The notes: generated by a model from the letters alone, not told the origin. A stretch of DNA of 64,000 nt from Nocardia australiensis (GCF_020733705.1 NZ_JAJFZM010000001.1:2976001-3040000), one strand, 5' to 3'; positions 54,294 to 63,719 are shown, counted from the stretch's first letter. A program made the numbers and translations.

Positions 54294-54971
54294 TCAGGTA
54301 CCGCTGCCGCCAGATAAGTCGACGGTTCGATCGGCCGCGTACGAACCCATCTGGTGATCGGTGAACTCGTACGGGCTGTTCCGGTCTTTGAGCGCCAGAT
54401 TCGGGGCTGCGACGCCGAGAACGAGGAACGCGCCGAGAACGCCGAAGGACTTGATCCAGTCACTCTTCGAGATGCCGCCCTGGGCGCGCAACGCGCGGAT
54501 GTAGGTGAGCCCGATGGGTACATGGAGCAACGCGGCGGTGAGGGCACCGGGACTGTAGGGGTACTTGGCCCCGCCGAGTTTTGGCATCAGTGTGGTGTGG
54601 CCGACACCTTGGATCAGCCCCAACATCGCTCCTGGAAGCCCGAGCCACGTGACGCGTGGGAAGAGCATCGGCGGGACGTAGAGTGCGCGGAAGAAGATGT
54701 TGGCGCACATGGCCGAGTTCGGGTTGTAAGGGTAATTGCGGGGCTGGTCGCTCTTGAAGATGCCCACATTCACCATCCCGGGGAAGTAGCCCGGATCGAC
54801 GTACTCCTCGTACTGGTGCGCGCACATGGTCATGGCGTTCATCACCGCGAGTGCGCGCACGTTGGTCTGATTCTTGCGACTTGCCAGGATGCTCGCGCCG
54901 CCCAGTGCCATCGCCTGAATTGCGGCGACCCGTGGCCACTCCCGCCGGTATGTATCTACCCATTTACTCAT
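54294..54971 (-). CDS. HXXEE-domain membrane protein
   Basis: 225 residues with four or five hydrophobic segments. The signature AHQYEEYVDPGYFPGMVN holds the HxxEE motif; a later GHTTLMPKLGGAKYPYSPG is the conserved second His region. Family role unknown. It ends seven bases before the MFS gene start region on the same strand, so the two are probably co-transcribed (MFS first). Confidence 0.87.
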   Translation of the reverse strand: MSKWVDTYRREWPRVAAIQAMALGGASILASRKNQTNVRALAVMNAMTMCAHQYEEYVDPGYFPGMVNVGIFKSDQPRNYPYNPNSAMCANIFFRALYVPPMLFPRVTWLGLPGAMLGLIQGVGHTTLMPKLGGAKYPYSPGALTAALLHVPIGLTYIRALRAQGGISKSDWIKSFGVLGAFLVLGVAAPNLALKDRNSPYEFTDHQMGSYAADRTVDLSGGSGT

Positions 54972-54978
54972 CGATCTC

Positions 54979-56565
54979 TCACCTTTGTTTCGCCTTGCCG
55001 CTCGAACCAGGCTCCGGCGGTGTGGTCGGGTTGGTCGCTGAGTGTTGGCGCGGGGAGCGAAGGGCGGCGTACACCGCGCCGAGCAGAGCCACCGCGGTGG
55101 CGACGACGAGTGCGGTGCCGAATCCGTGGACGAAGGCGTTGGCTGCCGCGGTGGTCAGCGCCTGGCCGTTCGGGCCGATCTGCTTCGCGATGGCGTTCGC
55201 GGCAGCGATGGAAGCCTCGGCCTGTTCCGCGGGCCCGGCGGGCGCTCCGGCAGGGATTTTGTCGCTGAGGGAGTTGGAGTAGCCGGAGTTGAGGACCGCG
55301 CCGAGTAGTGCGACGCCGACGGCGCCGGCGATTTCACGCGACGTTTGGCTCACGGCAGAGGCAACGCCCTGCTTGCGGTCCGGGAGCGAACCCACGATGG
55401 CTGTCGTCGACGGCGTTGTTACCAGGGCAAGTCCCAGAGCGATCAAGACGAGCCCGATTGTGAGCACGAAGTAGTCGACGTCGACAGACAAGGTGGCACA
55501 CAGCCCGAACCCGACTGCCGCAACGACAAAGCCGGCGGGCGTGACCCGATTCCCGCCGAACCGGGCGGCCAGTGCCGGGGTGAACCGTGATGCCGGGATC
55601 ATCACCAGCGCGAACGGAATCATCGCGGCGACCACCTTCAGCGTCGACAGACCGCCGACGAACTGCAGGTATTGGGTCAGCATGTAGATGAACCCGTACG
55701 CGGCGAAGGAGAGGACGAATACCGAGACAGCGCCGGCCTCGACGCCGCGGATCGTGAAGATGCGAGGGTCGATCATCGGCTGATCGGTCCGGAACTCATG
55801 CCACACCAGCAGCGCCAACAAGCAGAGCCCGCCGATAAGGAGAACGAGGACAAGGGGATCCGACCAGCCACGGTCCGAGCCTTCGAGAAGTCCCACCACG
55901 ATGGAGCCGATCCCCAGCAAGGAGAGCAACGCACCCAGGAGATCGAGCCGTTGTGCGTTGTCGGCCTTGTCTCGCGAAAGCATCGTGGCCGCGCCGATGA
56001 TTGCCGCGACGGCGAGTATGACGGTCAGGACGAAGACCGAGTTCCAATCGAAGTACTCCAGCAGGATCGCAGAAGCCAGCAGGCCGACGACGGCCCCGCC
56101 ACCGGCCAGACCCACCCACATACCGACGGCCGAGGCCCGCTGTTCACGCGGAAGCGTGGTGGTGATGATCGACAGCGTCGTAGGCATCACCATCGCACCG
56201 GAGATGCCCATGAGTGCGCGGCAGACGATGAGCGCCTCCGGTGCGGACACCACCGAAGCAACCAACGCGGCCGCACCGAACAACGAGAGTCCGCTGATCA
56301 GGATCAACCGCCGGCCGTAACGATCTCCGAGGGCACCGGCAGCGAGCAACAACGCGGACAGCGGCACCGAGTACGCATCCACGATCCACAGCAGCTGGGT
56401 CTGGTTCGCACCGGTATCCGAGGCGATCGATGGCAGCGCGAGGTTGAGGCTGCTGGCCGAGGAGGACACCATGATCACGGCGAGTGCGATGACCGGCATC
56501 ACCCGTGACCTGCTCACATCTTGGCTTGTTGTGCCGTTCGGCAGCGATCTGGCGGTCTCGGACAT
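54979..56565 (-). CDS. MFS drug:H+ antiporter, DHA2 (14-TM) type
   Basis: 528 residues from ATG 56565 (GAGGAG upstream). Fourteen hydrophobic segments. Family motifs: LNLALPSIASDTGA, LLWIVDAYSVPLSALLLAAG and GDRYGRRLILISGL (motif A), later ALGLALVTTPSTTAIVG and SQTSREIAGAVGVAL (motif C-like in EmrB/QacA). Exports amphiphilic drugs or dyes using the proton gradient. An upstream in-frame Met (56730) is not favoured. Confidence 0.93.
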   Translation of the reverse strand: MSETARSLPNGTTSQDVSRSRVMPVIALAVIMVSSSASSLNLALPSIASDTGANQTQLLWIVDAYSVPLSALLLAAGALGDRYGRRLILISGLSLFGAAALVASVVSAPEALIVCRALMGISGAMVMPTTLSIITTTLPREQRASAVGMWVGLAGGGAVVGLLASAILLEYFDWNSVFVLTVILAVAAIIGAATMLSRDKADNAQRLDLLGALLSLLGIGSIVVGLLEGSDRGWSDPLVLVLLIGGLCLLALLVWHEFRTDQPMIDPRIFTIRGVEAGAVSVFVLSFAAYGFIYMLTQYLQFVGGLSTLKVVAAMIPFALVMIPASRFTPALAARFGGNRVTPAGFVVAAVGFGLCATLSVDVDYFVLTIGLVLIALGLALVTTPSTTAIVGSLPDRKQGVASAVSQTSREIAGAVGVALLGAVLNSGYSNSLSDKIPAGAPAGPAEQAEASIAAANAIAKQIGPNGQALTTAAANAFVHGFGTALVVATAVALLGAVYAALRSPRQHSATNPTTPPEPGSSGKAKQR

Positions 56566-56818
56566 CGTGGTCTCCTCAATCGGCTCAGCGATGGGTGCAG
56601 ACGCGAGTGCAGATCCGTGCGACGTTCCCTTCCGACGAGAGCTACGGCTGACCGGATGCCCCGGTTTCCCGGACGGTGGGATGTGATGCTCACGCTGTCG
56701 CGTGAGCGGGAGTGCGGGGTTCGTTCGCACTCTATGGGCTGAGCATGCCGATCTTCGAATGCCGTCCGCGTGTGTCGGCGCTCTTCGAAAAGGCGGCTCA
56801 CCGTGCCCTCCCCACCGG

Positions 56819-57676
56819 CTAGTGGCTGGTCTTGCGTGTGAAGGAGAGGATTGCCGCCGGTACCGCCACGACCATGATCACGATCGACCAGATGAGCGCG
56901 GCGGGAATCGGGTGTTGCATGGGCCAGGCATCGATGGTCCGAGATGGGTTGGGGTTGCCCCAGAGCGTGCGGGTTGCGGCCACGACCGAGCTGACCGGGT
57001 TCCAGTCGGTGATCGCTTGGAGCCAGCCGGGCATGTGCTGAGTGGGGACGATCGCGTTGGAGACGAAGGTCAGGGGAAGCAGCAGGATGAGCCCGAACGA
57101 GGCAGCCGTTTCGGGGTTGTCCGCGTTCAGGCCCAGGCAAGCCGACACCCAGGAGACCGCGTAGGCGAAGAACAGCATCAGCGCGAATCCCGCGATGACC
57201 GAGGCGATGCTCGTTTCGGTGCGCCATCCCAGGGCCAGGCCGGTCAGCGCGACGATGAGGGCACACAGGAGCGCGGTGAGCAGGTCGGCGAGTGATCGCC
57301 CGACCAGGATGGCCGAGCGCCACATGGGCAGTGTGCGGAAGCGGTCCATCATGCCTTCGTGCAGATCGGTGCTCAGGCCCACCGCGGTGCCGGTGGTGGA
57401 ACTGACGAGATTCAGTACCAGAACACCGGCCAAGACGTAGTCGACGTAGCTTCCGCCGCCGGGGATCGGGATGCCGCTGCCGAAGATGTAGACGAACAGC
57501 AGGGTGAACACCAGTGGCTGGATGGTCACGTCCGAGAGCTGCATGGGCGCACGGGAGATGTGGATCAGATTGCGGCGGATCATGGCCCAGGTATGCCGCA
57601 GCGCACCGGCCGCACTCGAGGACGAGCGCCGCGGCTCGAGGCCGGTCTTCGGCGCAGTGGTGCTGATCGCGGTCAT
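56819..57676 (-). CDS. ABC-2 type exporter permease (DrrB-like)
   Basis: 285 residues, six transmembrane segments. It has the DrrB-type stretch QPLVFTLLFVYIFGSGIPIP, MMDRFRTLPMWRSAILVGRS and LPLTFVSNAIVPTQHMPGWL. Forms the membrane part of a drug or lipid exporter with the ATPase encoded just upstream; their coding regions overlap by four bases (ATGA). The gap 56566-56818 before the MFS gene holds nothing supported. Confidence 0.92.
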   Translation of the reverse strand: MTAISTTAPKTGLEPRRSSSSAAGALRHTWAMIRRNLIHISRAPMQLSDVTIQPLVFTLLFVYIFGSGIPIPGGGSYVDYVLAGVLVLNLVSSTTGTAVGLSTDLHEGMMDRFRTLPMWRSAILVGRSLADLLTALLCALIVALTGLALGWRTETSIASVIAGFALMLFFAYAVSWVSACLGLNADNPETAASFGLILLLPLTFVSNAIVPTQHMPGWLQAITDWNPVSSVVAATRTLWGNPNPSRTIDAWPMQHPIPAALIWSIVIMVVAVPAAILSFTRKTSH

Positions 57677-58704
57677 GCCCGTACCTCCAGGTCGTCGTCC
57701 GCACCGGCGTGGCGCGACTCCTCGCCGCCGTCGGCCTCGGCGGCATCTGGGACGTCGGTGGTGTGTGTGCCGGTGAGGGCGATGAATACGTCGTCGAGGG
57801 AGGGGCGCCGTACCTCGATGGTGTCCACGAGGGCTCCGGCGTCGTCGAGCGCACGCACCAGGGCGCTGGCCAGGCCCGAGGTGGCGTTCACGCTGGCGTT
57901 CAGATGCCGGGGGTCCGCGCCGGTGTGCACGGGCCCGGCCACCAGCGGGGCGATGACATCGACCGCGCCTGGGTGTGGTTCGGCGAGGGTGAGTTCGACG
58001 TGCGCGGTGCCGCTGGCCGCCTTGAGTTCCTGTGCGGTCCCCTCGGCGATCACGGTTCCGTGGTCGATGACGACGATACGGTCGGCCAGGGCGTCGGCTT
58101 CCTCGAGGTACTGCGTGGTCAGCAGGACCGTCACCCCTTCATCGCGCAGGGCCCCGACCACGTCCCATGTTCGCTGGCGACCGGTGGGATCCAGACCGGT
58201 GGTCGGTTCGTCGAGGAACAGCACCGGCGGTCGCGTCATCAGTGACGCCGCGAGGTCGAGGCGGCGGCGCATGCCGCCGGAGTAGCCCTTGGACACCCGG
58301 TCCGCGGCCTGGTTCAGGTCGAACTGTTCTAGCAGTTCGCCCGCCCGGGTGCGGGATGCGGCGCGTCCCATACCCGAGAGTTCGCCGATGATCTGCAGAT
58401 TCTGGCGTCCGGTCAGCAGGGGATCAAGGGTGGCTTCCTGCCCGGCGACGCCGATGTGGCGGCGCACCTGCTCGGGATGGGTGACCACGTCGACACCGGC
58501 CACGGTGGCGCGTCCGGCGTCGGGACGGGCCAGGGTGGTCAGGATTCGCACCGCGGTGGTCTTACCGGCCCCGTTCGGGCCGAGCAGGCCCAGGATCGTC
58601 CCGGCGGGCACGGAGAAGTCGACACCGGCCAAAGCCTGCGTGCGACCGTACCGTTTGGCCAGTCCCTGGGCCTCGATCATCGTTCCTGCATGGTCCTTGT
58701 CCAT
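57673..58704 (-). CDS. ABC exporter ATPase (DrrA-like)
   Basis: 343 residues. Walker A GLLGPNGAGKTTAVR, Q-loop GVAGQEATLD, signature YSGGMRRRLDLAASL, Walker B PPVLFLDEPTTGLDP, and the switch region VLLTTQYLEEADALADR. C-terminal DrrA-type extension with RRPSLDDVFIALTG. Powers the adjacent permease. Lies 12 bases after a TetR gene on the same strand. Confidence 0.95.
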   Translation of the reverse strand: MDKDHAGTMIEAQGLAKRYGRTQALAGVDFSVPAGTILGLLGPNGAGKTTAVRILTTLARPDAGRATVAGVDVVTHPEQVRRHIGVAGQEATLDPLLTGRQNLQIIGELSGMGRAASRTRAGELLEQFDLNQAADRVSKGYSGGMRRRLDLAASLMTRPPVLFLDEPTTGLDPTGRQRTWDVVGALRDEGVTVLLTTQYLEEADALADRIVVIDHGTVIAEGTAQELKAASGTAHVELTLAEPHPGAVDVIAPLVAGPVHTGADPRHLNASVNATSGLASALVRALDDAGALVDTIEVRRPSLDDVFIALTGTHTTDVPDAAEADGGEESRHAGADDDLEVRA

Positions 58705-58716
58705 GTGTGGATCACC

Positions 58717-59355
58717 TCATTCGGTGGTATCGGGGGCAGGTGGTGGTGCTGTGGCCAGGCAATAGACGACCTCGTCCATCAGCCGGCAGGCCAAGCGGGT
58801 ATCGGGGAGCTCACCTGTGCTCACCAGCTCCTGCAAGGCCAGTGCCGGGAACAGTCCGGCCAGCAGGTCCAGATCATGACCCACGGGCATCTCGCCTCGG
58901 GCCACCGCACGCTCGAACACCGTCCGGAATCCCGTCATCCGCGGCGCGATGAACCTGTCCGCGAACACCTTTCGCAATTCGGTATCGCGGACCAGGGCAT
59001 TGACCATGCCGATCGTGACCCGGGCCCCCAACTCGCCCTCCGCGCTGGTGATCGACTCCGCCAGCGCACGTAGGTCGTGGCGCAGCGATCCGGTGTCGGC
59101 GATATCGGGGTCGCCCTTGAGGCTGTTCAGCGCATCGACGACGAGTTCGGCCTTGCCCGGCCAGCGCCGGTAGATCGTGGTCTTGGCCGCGCCGGCCCGC
59201 ACGGCCACCGCCTCCATCGTGAGCCGGTCGTAACCGACTTCGGCGAGCAGCGCCAGCGCCGCCTCACGAAAAACCGGATCACGCGAACTGTCCAACGGAC
59301 GACCGCCCCGCGATCGGGTGCTCTCCGCCTCACCGCCTCGGTCGGCTCGACTCAC
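58717..59355 (-). CDS. TetR-family regulator of the DrrAB-like exporter
   Basis: 212 residues. HTH: ALLAEVGYDRLTMEAVAVRA, GAAKTTIYRRWPGKAELVVD, the TetR signature; the ligand domain resembles the TetR_C_11/16 type (LRHDLRALAESITSAEGE). First gene of an operon with the ABC exporter and divergent from an SDR gene. A palindrome in the gap is the probable operator, so it would repress both directions. Confidence 0.93.
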   Translation of the reverse strand: MSRADRGGEAESTRSRGGRPLDSSRDPVFREAALALLAEVGYDRLTMEAVAVRAGAAKTTIYRRWPGKAELVVDALNSLKGDPDIADTGSLRHDLRALAESITSAEGELGARVTIGMVNALVRDTELRKVFADRFIAPRMTGFRTVFERAVARGEMPVGHDLDLLAGLFPALALQELVSTGELPDTRLACRLMDEVVYCLATAPPPAPDTTE

Positions 59356-59412
59356 CCTGACTTCCTTTCCGTCCTGCTCAACTACGCCTGCATTTCCGCT
59401 ACGGCGTCGTTT

Positions 59413-59430
59413 CGCTACGTTAGTGTAGCG
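59413..59430. promoter_or_regulatory. TetR operator
   Basis: CGCTAC-gttagt-GTAGCG, 6-base perfect arms, within the 115-base divergent gap between TetR and SDR genes. Confidence 0.65.
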
Positions 59431-59470
59431 CTGTGTTCATCGCGGTATTCTCCCCTCAGGACCCCACACC

Positions 59471-60316
59471 ATGAATGATCAACCGAGTCGAGGTCACACA
59501 ATGACCGGTCACGATGAGTCAACTCGTCCGCTCGCTCTGATCACCGGCGGTAGCAGCGGCATCGGAGCCGCGTTGGCGCACACTTTCGCCGTCGCCGGGT
59601 ACGACCTGGTGTTGCTGGCCCGGCACCGCGATCGTCTCGAGCAGATCGCCGCGCAGGTCGAGGAATCCGGTGCCGCGGTCGAGATCGTCTGCGCCGACTT
59701 GTCCACACCGGAAGGTTTGGCCACGGCCGCCCGACGGGCGGCGCAGGGGGACCTGCGGGTGCTGATCTCCAATGCCGGTACCAGCGGATACCTGCCGCTG
59801 CACGAGTTGACCGACAACGATCTCGACCGGTTGTGGAGACTCAACGCGACCGCGCCGCTCACCCTGGCCCACGCTGCCCTGCCCTCGCTGCTGAACCGTG
59901 GGCAGGGCGGGATCGTGACCGTGGCCTCCCTGCTGGCCTTCAGTGCGGGCCTGACCGAGTCCAGCGTCCCGCTGCCCCACCGGACGCTCTACGCCGCGGC
60001 GAAATCGGCGACCGTGGCATTCACCCGCACGCTGGCCTCCGAACTGGCCGGTACCGGCGTCACGGCCACCGTGGTCTGCCCCGGCCGGATCGCCACCTCA
60101 TGGTCGGGTGGCTCATACCACGGTCAGCCGGGCGTCATGTCCGCCCCCGACGTCGCCACCGCGACCATACAGGCCCTCGACCGTGGCGAAACCATCTGCG
60201 TGCCAGGACTTTCCGACCCGGCGCCGCTCGACCGGCTGGTCACGGTCGAGCACACACTGCTCAGCGACGGGAACCGGTCCTCGCTCGCCCCGCGGTACCG
60301 GCCCGCAACCTCTTGA
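59471..60316 (+). CDS. SDR-family oxidoreductase (DltE/YqjQ-like)
   Basis: 281 residues (or from Met 59501). NAD(P) motif LITGGSSGIGAALAHTFA, RHRDRLE (NADP-favouring Arg), LISNAGTSG, catalytic Ser in TVASLLAFS and YAAAKSATVAFTRTLA with Tyr-Lys. Divergent from TetR and followed 40 bases later by an NmrA-like gene, so both are probably controlled by that TetR. Substrate unknown. Confidence 0.9.
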   Translation: MNDQPSRGHTMTGHDESTRPLALITGGSSGIGAALAHTFAVAGYDLVLLARHRDRLEQIAAQVEESGAAVEIVCADLSTPEGLATAARRAAQGDLRVLISNAGTSGYLPLHELTDNDLDRLWRLNATAPLTLAHAALPSLLNRGQGGIVTVASLLAFSAGLTESSVPLPHRTLYAAAKSATVAFTRTLASELAGTGVTATVVCPGRIATSWSGGSYHGQPGVMSAPDVATATIQALDRGETICVPGLSDPAPLDRLVTVEHTLLSDGNRSSLAPRYRPATS

Positions 60317-60356
60317 TGCGCTACCCGACGTCTACGAAGCAGCAGAAAGGCATGGC

Positions 60357-61193
60357 ATGATCGCGATCACCGCCGCGGCGGGCACCACAGGGCGTCACAT
60401 ACTGCGCGCGCTGTGTTCGGCAGGCTTTGCAGTGCGTGCGCTGGTCCATTCCGACGAACACTCGGACTCGATGCGCGCCGAAGGGGCCCATCAGGTCGTC
60501 GTGACCGATATGACCCGCCCGGACGAGTTGCCCGCCGTGCTCGAGGGTTGTAGCGCGGTCGTGCACATCGGCCCACCGATTCATCCCCGCGAAATCACCA
60601 TGAGCCACAACGTCATCGACGCCGCCGTACGCGCCGGTGTCGAACAGTTCGTCCTGATGTCGGTGACACACCCCCAACTCGAGCCGCTGCTCAATCACCA
60701 ATCCAAACTCGCCGCCGAGCGTCATCTGCTCGGCTCACGACTGCCGTTCACCATCCTGCAACCCATGCACTACATGCAGAACGTGCACGTGCGCGACTGC
60801 GTCGCGACCGGCAGATTCACCCAGCCGTTCTCCCTGGACCGGCCCTTGTCGTTCGTCGATCTCACCGACGTCGGCGCAGTGGCCGCCACGGTGCTGTCCG
60901 ACCCGCAGCACCACCGCTGGGCCACCTACGAACTGTGCGGCACCGACACCCTCACCGGCCACGAGGTCGCCACAATTCTCACCGATGTCACCGGCACCGC
61001 GATCCACGCCGAGCAAGTCCCGGTCAGCAGCATGTTCGGCGAACAAGCACCTGACTACACCATCGACGGATTCACCCGCCTCATCAACCACTACGACCGC
61101 TACGGAATCCTCGGCAACCCCAACGTCCTGCGCTGGCTTCTGAACCGCGAACCGACGACGTTCGCCCAGTACGCACGCAATCAACTCGGCTGA
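60357..61193 (+). CDS. NmrA-like NAD(P)-binding protein
   Basis: 278 residues from ATG 60357 (GAAAGG upstream). Atypical SDR: N-terminal AITAAAGTTGRHILRALCSA, AVVHIGPPIHP, FVLMSVTHPQ and LQPMHYMQN match the NmrA/HSCARG group that binds NADP(H), often as a redox sensor or reductase. No classical YxxxK in the usual place. Second gene of a likely two-gene operon. Confidence 0.88.
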   Translation: MIAITAAAGTTGRHILRALCSAGFAVRALVHSDEHSDSMRAEGAHQVVVTDMTRPDELPAVLEGCSAVVHIGPPIHPREITMSHNVIDAAVRAGVEQFVLMSVTHPQLEPLLNHQSKLAAERHLLGSRLPFTILQPMHYMQNVHVRDCVATGRFTQPFSLDRPLSFVDLTDVGAVAATVLSDPQHHRWATYELCGTDTLTGHEVATILTDVTGTAIHAEQVPVSSMFGEQAPDYTIDGFTRLINHYDRYGILGNPNVLRWLLNREPTTFAQYARNQLG

Positions 61194-61269
61194 ACACGGA
61201 TGGTCCTCGCCCCTGTGGCTCGTCAGAGAGGCGATAAATGTCGGCGAGGTGGAATCGGAGCCGGCCGAG

Positions 61270-61383
61270 ATGTCGCAGATGGATGAACGGCTCGAGGACG
61301 ACTTCGACGCAACGCCGGAGGAACTGGTGGACCACCTGCCGGCCTTGCTGCCCGAGTGGTACATCGGCCGCACCGCACAGTGA
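61270..61383 (+). CDS. Possible short ORF
   Basis: 37 residues: MSQMDERLEDDFDATPEELV then DHLPALLPEWYIGRTAQ. Acidic, reads as protein. The same frame is open upstream to about 61210, so it may be the end of a lost longer gene. Unknown. Confidence 0.35.
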   Translation: MSQMDERLEDDFDATPEELVDHLPALLPEWYIGRTAQ

Positions 61384-61450
61384 TCACGCAGCCCGGCCGG
61401 TGCCCCAAACCCGCGCCCCGGGTATTTCATTCTTGCGCGGGACCGGTGAA

Positions 61451-62608
61451 TCAGTATCCGACGGTTCCGCGTGTGTAGATGTCGCCCGCGATGATCCGCT
61501 TCTGAATCTCAGCGCTGCCGTCCGCGGCCACCAAATAGGCCATTACGTCGCGGTACCGGGCCTGATGCGGGAATTCCGCTGCGTAGCCGAGGTTTCCGTG
61601 GATTCGCATGGCGACTTCGATCGCTTGGCGAGCTACCTGAGGTGGCCACCATTTGCTCATCGAAGCGAGGGACGTATGGGGTTGGTCGGTCTCCCTCAGC
61701 CAGAGAGCTTTGTAGCAGAGCAGACGAGCCGCTTCGACGAGCGTGGCCTGTTCGGCGATCCCGAACGACACGCCTTGATAGGTCGAGATCGGGTGCCCGA
61801 AAGTCTCACGCTGTTGTGAATACGCGACGGCTTCGTCGAGGCTCTGGCGCGCCGCGCCGAGGCACATCAGTCCGATCGCGGCACGGCTGAAATCGAAGTG
61901 GCTCATGACCGATCGGAAGCCACGTCCTTCTTCTCCCACCAGATGCGAGTGAGGAATGAAGACGTTGTCGAGGTGGATCGATCCCCAGCCGATCGGCAGG
62001 CATCCCATGCCCAGCATCTGGCGTCGGCCGACTCCTGGTGCATCCATCGGGACCAGGAAGCAACTGACTCCCTGTGATCGGGTCGTGCCCGGTGTGCGCG
62101 CGTACACGAGAGTTGCCGCGGCATTCATTGCCCAGCTGATTGCGGTTTTCTCTCCGTTGAGACGCCACCCTCCCTCCACTGGCGTCGCGGTCGTTCGTAG
62201 TGCGCTCGCGTCCGAGCCGGAGCCCGGTTCCGTGAGCGCGATGGCGAGAGTTTCCTTGCCGGCGATCAGCGTCGGAAGATAGCGCTCCTGTACCTCATCG
62301 CTGGAATGAAGGAGCTGTGATCCGACAAGTCCGACTTGAATAGGAGCTGACGCCAGATTGATGTCGCCGGCCGCAAGAACCTCGGTGGCGAGTCCGAGGA
62401 GGACGGGATCTTCTTCGCCTGTGCCGCCGAACTTCTCCGGCAATCCGATGCCGAGCACGCCGAGGTCGCCCAACTTCCCGAACGCGTCGTACGGGAACTC
62501 GGTGCTGGCGGCCCGCGCGGTGTAGTGCGGTAAGAGCTCTTTCGTGCTGAAGTCCCGCAAGACCTTCGCGAACTGCTTCTGGTCTTGGGAGAACTCGAAG
62601 GAAATCAC
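61451..62608 (-). CDS. Acyl-CoA dehydrogenase
   Basis: 385 residues with the three ACAD domains. LAIALTEPGSGSDASALRTT is the FAD/substrate signature, GWRLNGEKTAISWAMNAAAT follows, then the C-terminal helical domain with YQGVSFGIAEQATLVEAARL and MRIHGNLGYAAEFPHQARYR. A catalytic base Glu is not evident at the usual C-terminal position (HGNLGYAAEFP), so the exact subfamily is uncertain. Oxidises an acyl-CoA and reduces ETF. Divergent from an SDR gene, with two TGGTNNNACCA sites between them. Confidence 0.93.
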   Translation of the reverse strand: MISFEFSQDQKQFAKVLRDFSTKELLPHYTARAASTEFPYDAFGKLGDLGVLGIGLPEKFGGTGEEDPVLLGLATEVLAAGDINLASAPIQVGLVGSQLLHSSDEVQERYLPTLIAGKETLAIALTEPGSGSDASALRTTATPVEGGWRLNGEKTAISWAMNAAATLVYARTPGTTRSQGVSCFLVPMDAPGVGRRQMLGMGCLPIGWGSIHLDNVFIPHSHLVGEEGRGFRSVMSHFDFSRAAIGLMCLGAARQSLDEAVAYSQQRETFGHPISTYQGVSFGIAEQATLVEAARLLCYKALWLRETDQPHTSLASMSKWWPPQVARQAIEVAMRIHGNLGYAAEFPHQARYRDVMAYLVAADGSAEIQKRIIAGDIYTRGTVGY

Positions 62609-62750
62609 TTCTGCTCCTTATTGTTTGGTCGGGTCCGGTCCAGGCCCCCTCGGAGGGACCGGTTCCGCGCTGGTCCCCGCCGGCTGTCCGGGCCGTTCCG
62701 CTGCGGCACAGCCCGCGCGCGCCACGCACTTCCCTCTTCGTCCTTGCGTA

Positions 62751-62761
62751 TGGTACGACCA
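62751..62761. promoter_or_regulatory. Operator site 1, TGGTNNNACCA
   Basis: TGGTACGACCA followed by ATATACC, in the gap between the acyl-CoA dehydrogenase and SDR genes. The dyad is like FadR/GntR-type sites. Confidence 0.55.
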
Positions 62762-62865
62762 ATATACCTGTTAGGCAAACAGGGTGTCTGTACAGGGATC
62801 TTGCGTGAGCTTCCCGGGCCGGCCTCGCGTACGTGTCGGGTAGACCCTCGGTGGATGTGGTATTT

Positions 62866-62876
62866 TGGTCGAACCA
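62866..62876. promoter_or_regulatory. Operator site 2, TGGTNNNACCA
   Basis: TGGTCGAACCA followed by TTATAAC, 58 bases before the SDR start. Same dyad and similar AT-rich flank as site 1, 115 bases away. Confidence 0.55.
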
Positions 62877-62933
62877 TTATAACTATTTAGCTGCCACCGC
62901 GGACCGAATGCGCTCAGGAAGGAGCACCGCAGC

Positions 62934-63719
62934 GTGAACGAGGCCATCAGAGTTCGAGAGATGAAGGACAGCGCCGCGTTGATCGTCGGAGGTACAGCGG
63001 GAATCGGCCTGCACAGTGCCCTGGCAATGGTCGACGCGGGGATCCGGACGATCACTATCGTCGGCCGCGGCGACGAGCGGGGAAAAGCCGCCCGTGATCA
63101 ACTGATCGAACGTGGTGTCGAGGCCTACTTCATTCGCGCGGACGCGCGTGAGCAGGGACAGGCGCCCGAAATCGCCGGCCGAGCATCGGAATTGATGGGT
63201 CGAATCGACATCCTGATGTGCACCACTGCTGCGGACACGCGCCCGGAACTGTTCAAAGACATTCCTCCGGAATCCATTGCAACGATTCTCGATGATATGG
63301 CCCTACCGGCCATGTTCATGGCGGCGGCAGTCTTGCCGGCAATGCGGGAACAGCGTGGTGGAGTCGTCGTCAATGTCGCTTCGGATGCGGCCAAGACTGC
63401 CACGCCCGGAGAGTCGGTGATCGGAGCGGCGAAGGCCGCGATCGTCATGTTCACCCGCACACTGGCAATCGAAGAGAAGAGGCACGGGATCCGGGCGAAC
63501 GCACTGACTCCCTCGCTGGTGACCGGTACCGCGTCCACAGAGAGAATTACGGAGGACGGATTCAGTGGAAAGCTGTTCGCCCGTGCCGCGCAGCAGGCGC
63601 ACCTGGGGGTGGCCACGGCCGACGACATCGGCGCTCTCGCCGCGTTCCTCTGCACTCCTGCCGCCGCGAAGCTGACAGGTCAGGCGATCAGCGTAAACGG
63701 GGGGATCTCCGCAGCTTGA
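62934..63719 (+). CDS. SDR-fold protein lacking the catalytic Tyr
   Basis: 261 residues from GTG 62934 with AAGGAG upstream. Rossmann start ALIVGGTAGIGLHSALAMVD and C-terminal TGQAISVNGGIS are normal SDR. At the YxxxK position it reads GESVIGAAKAAIVMF, with Ile replacing Tyr, and the motif corresponding to NNAG is CTTAADT. Ser of the active site (NVASDAA) is kept. It may bind NAD(P) without classical reductase chemistry, or act on a different mechanism. Divergent from the acyl-CoA dehydrogenase. Confidence 0.85.
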   Translation: MNEAIRVREMKDSAALIVGGTAGIGLHSALAMVDAGIRTITIVGRGDERGKAARDQLIERGVEAYFIRADAREQGQAPEIAGRASELMGRIDILMCTTAADTRPELFKDIPPESIATILDDMALPAMFMAAAVLPAMREQRGGVVVNVASDAAKTATPGESVIGAAKAAIVMFTRTLAIEEKRHGIRANALTPSLVTGTASTERITEDGFSGKLFARAAQQAHLGVATADDIGALAAFLCTPAAAKLTGQAISVNGGISAA

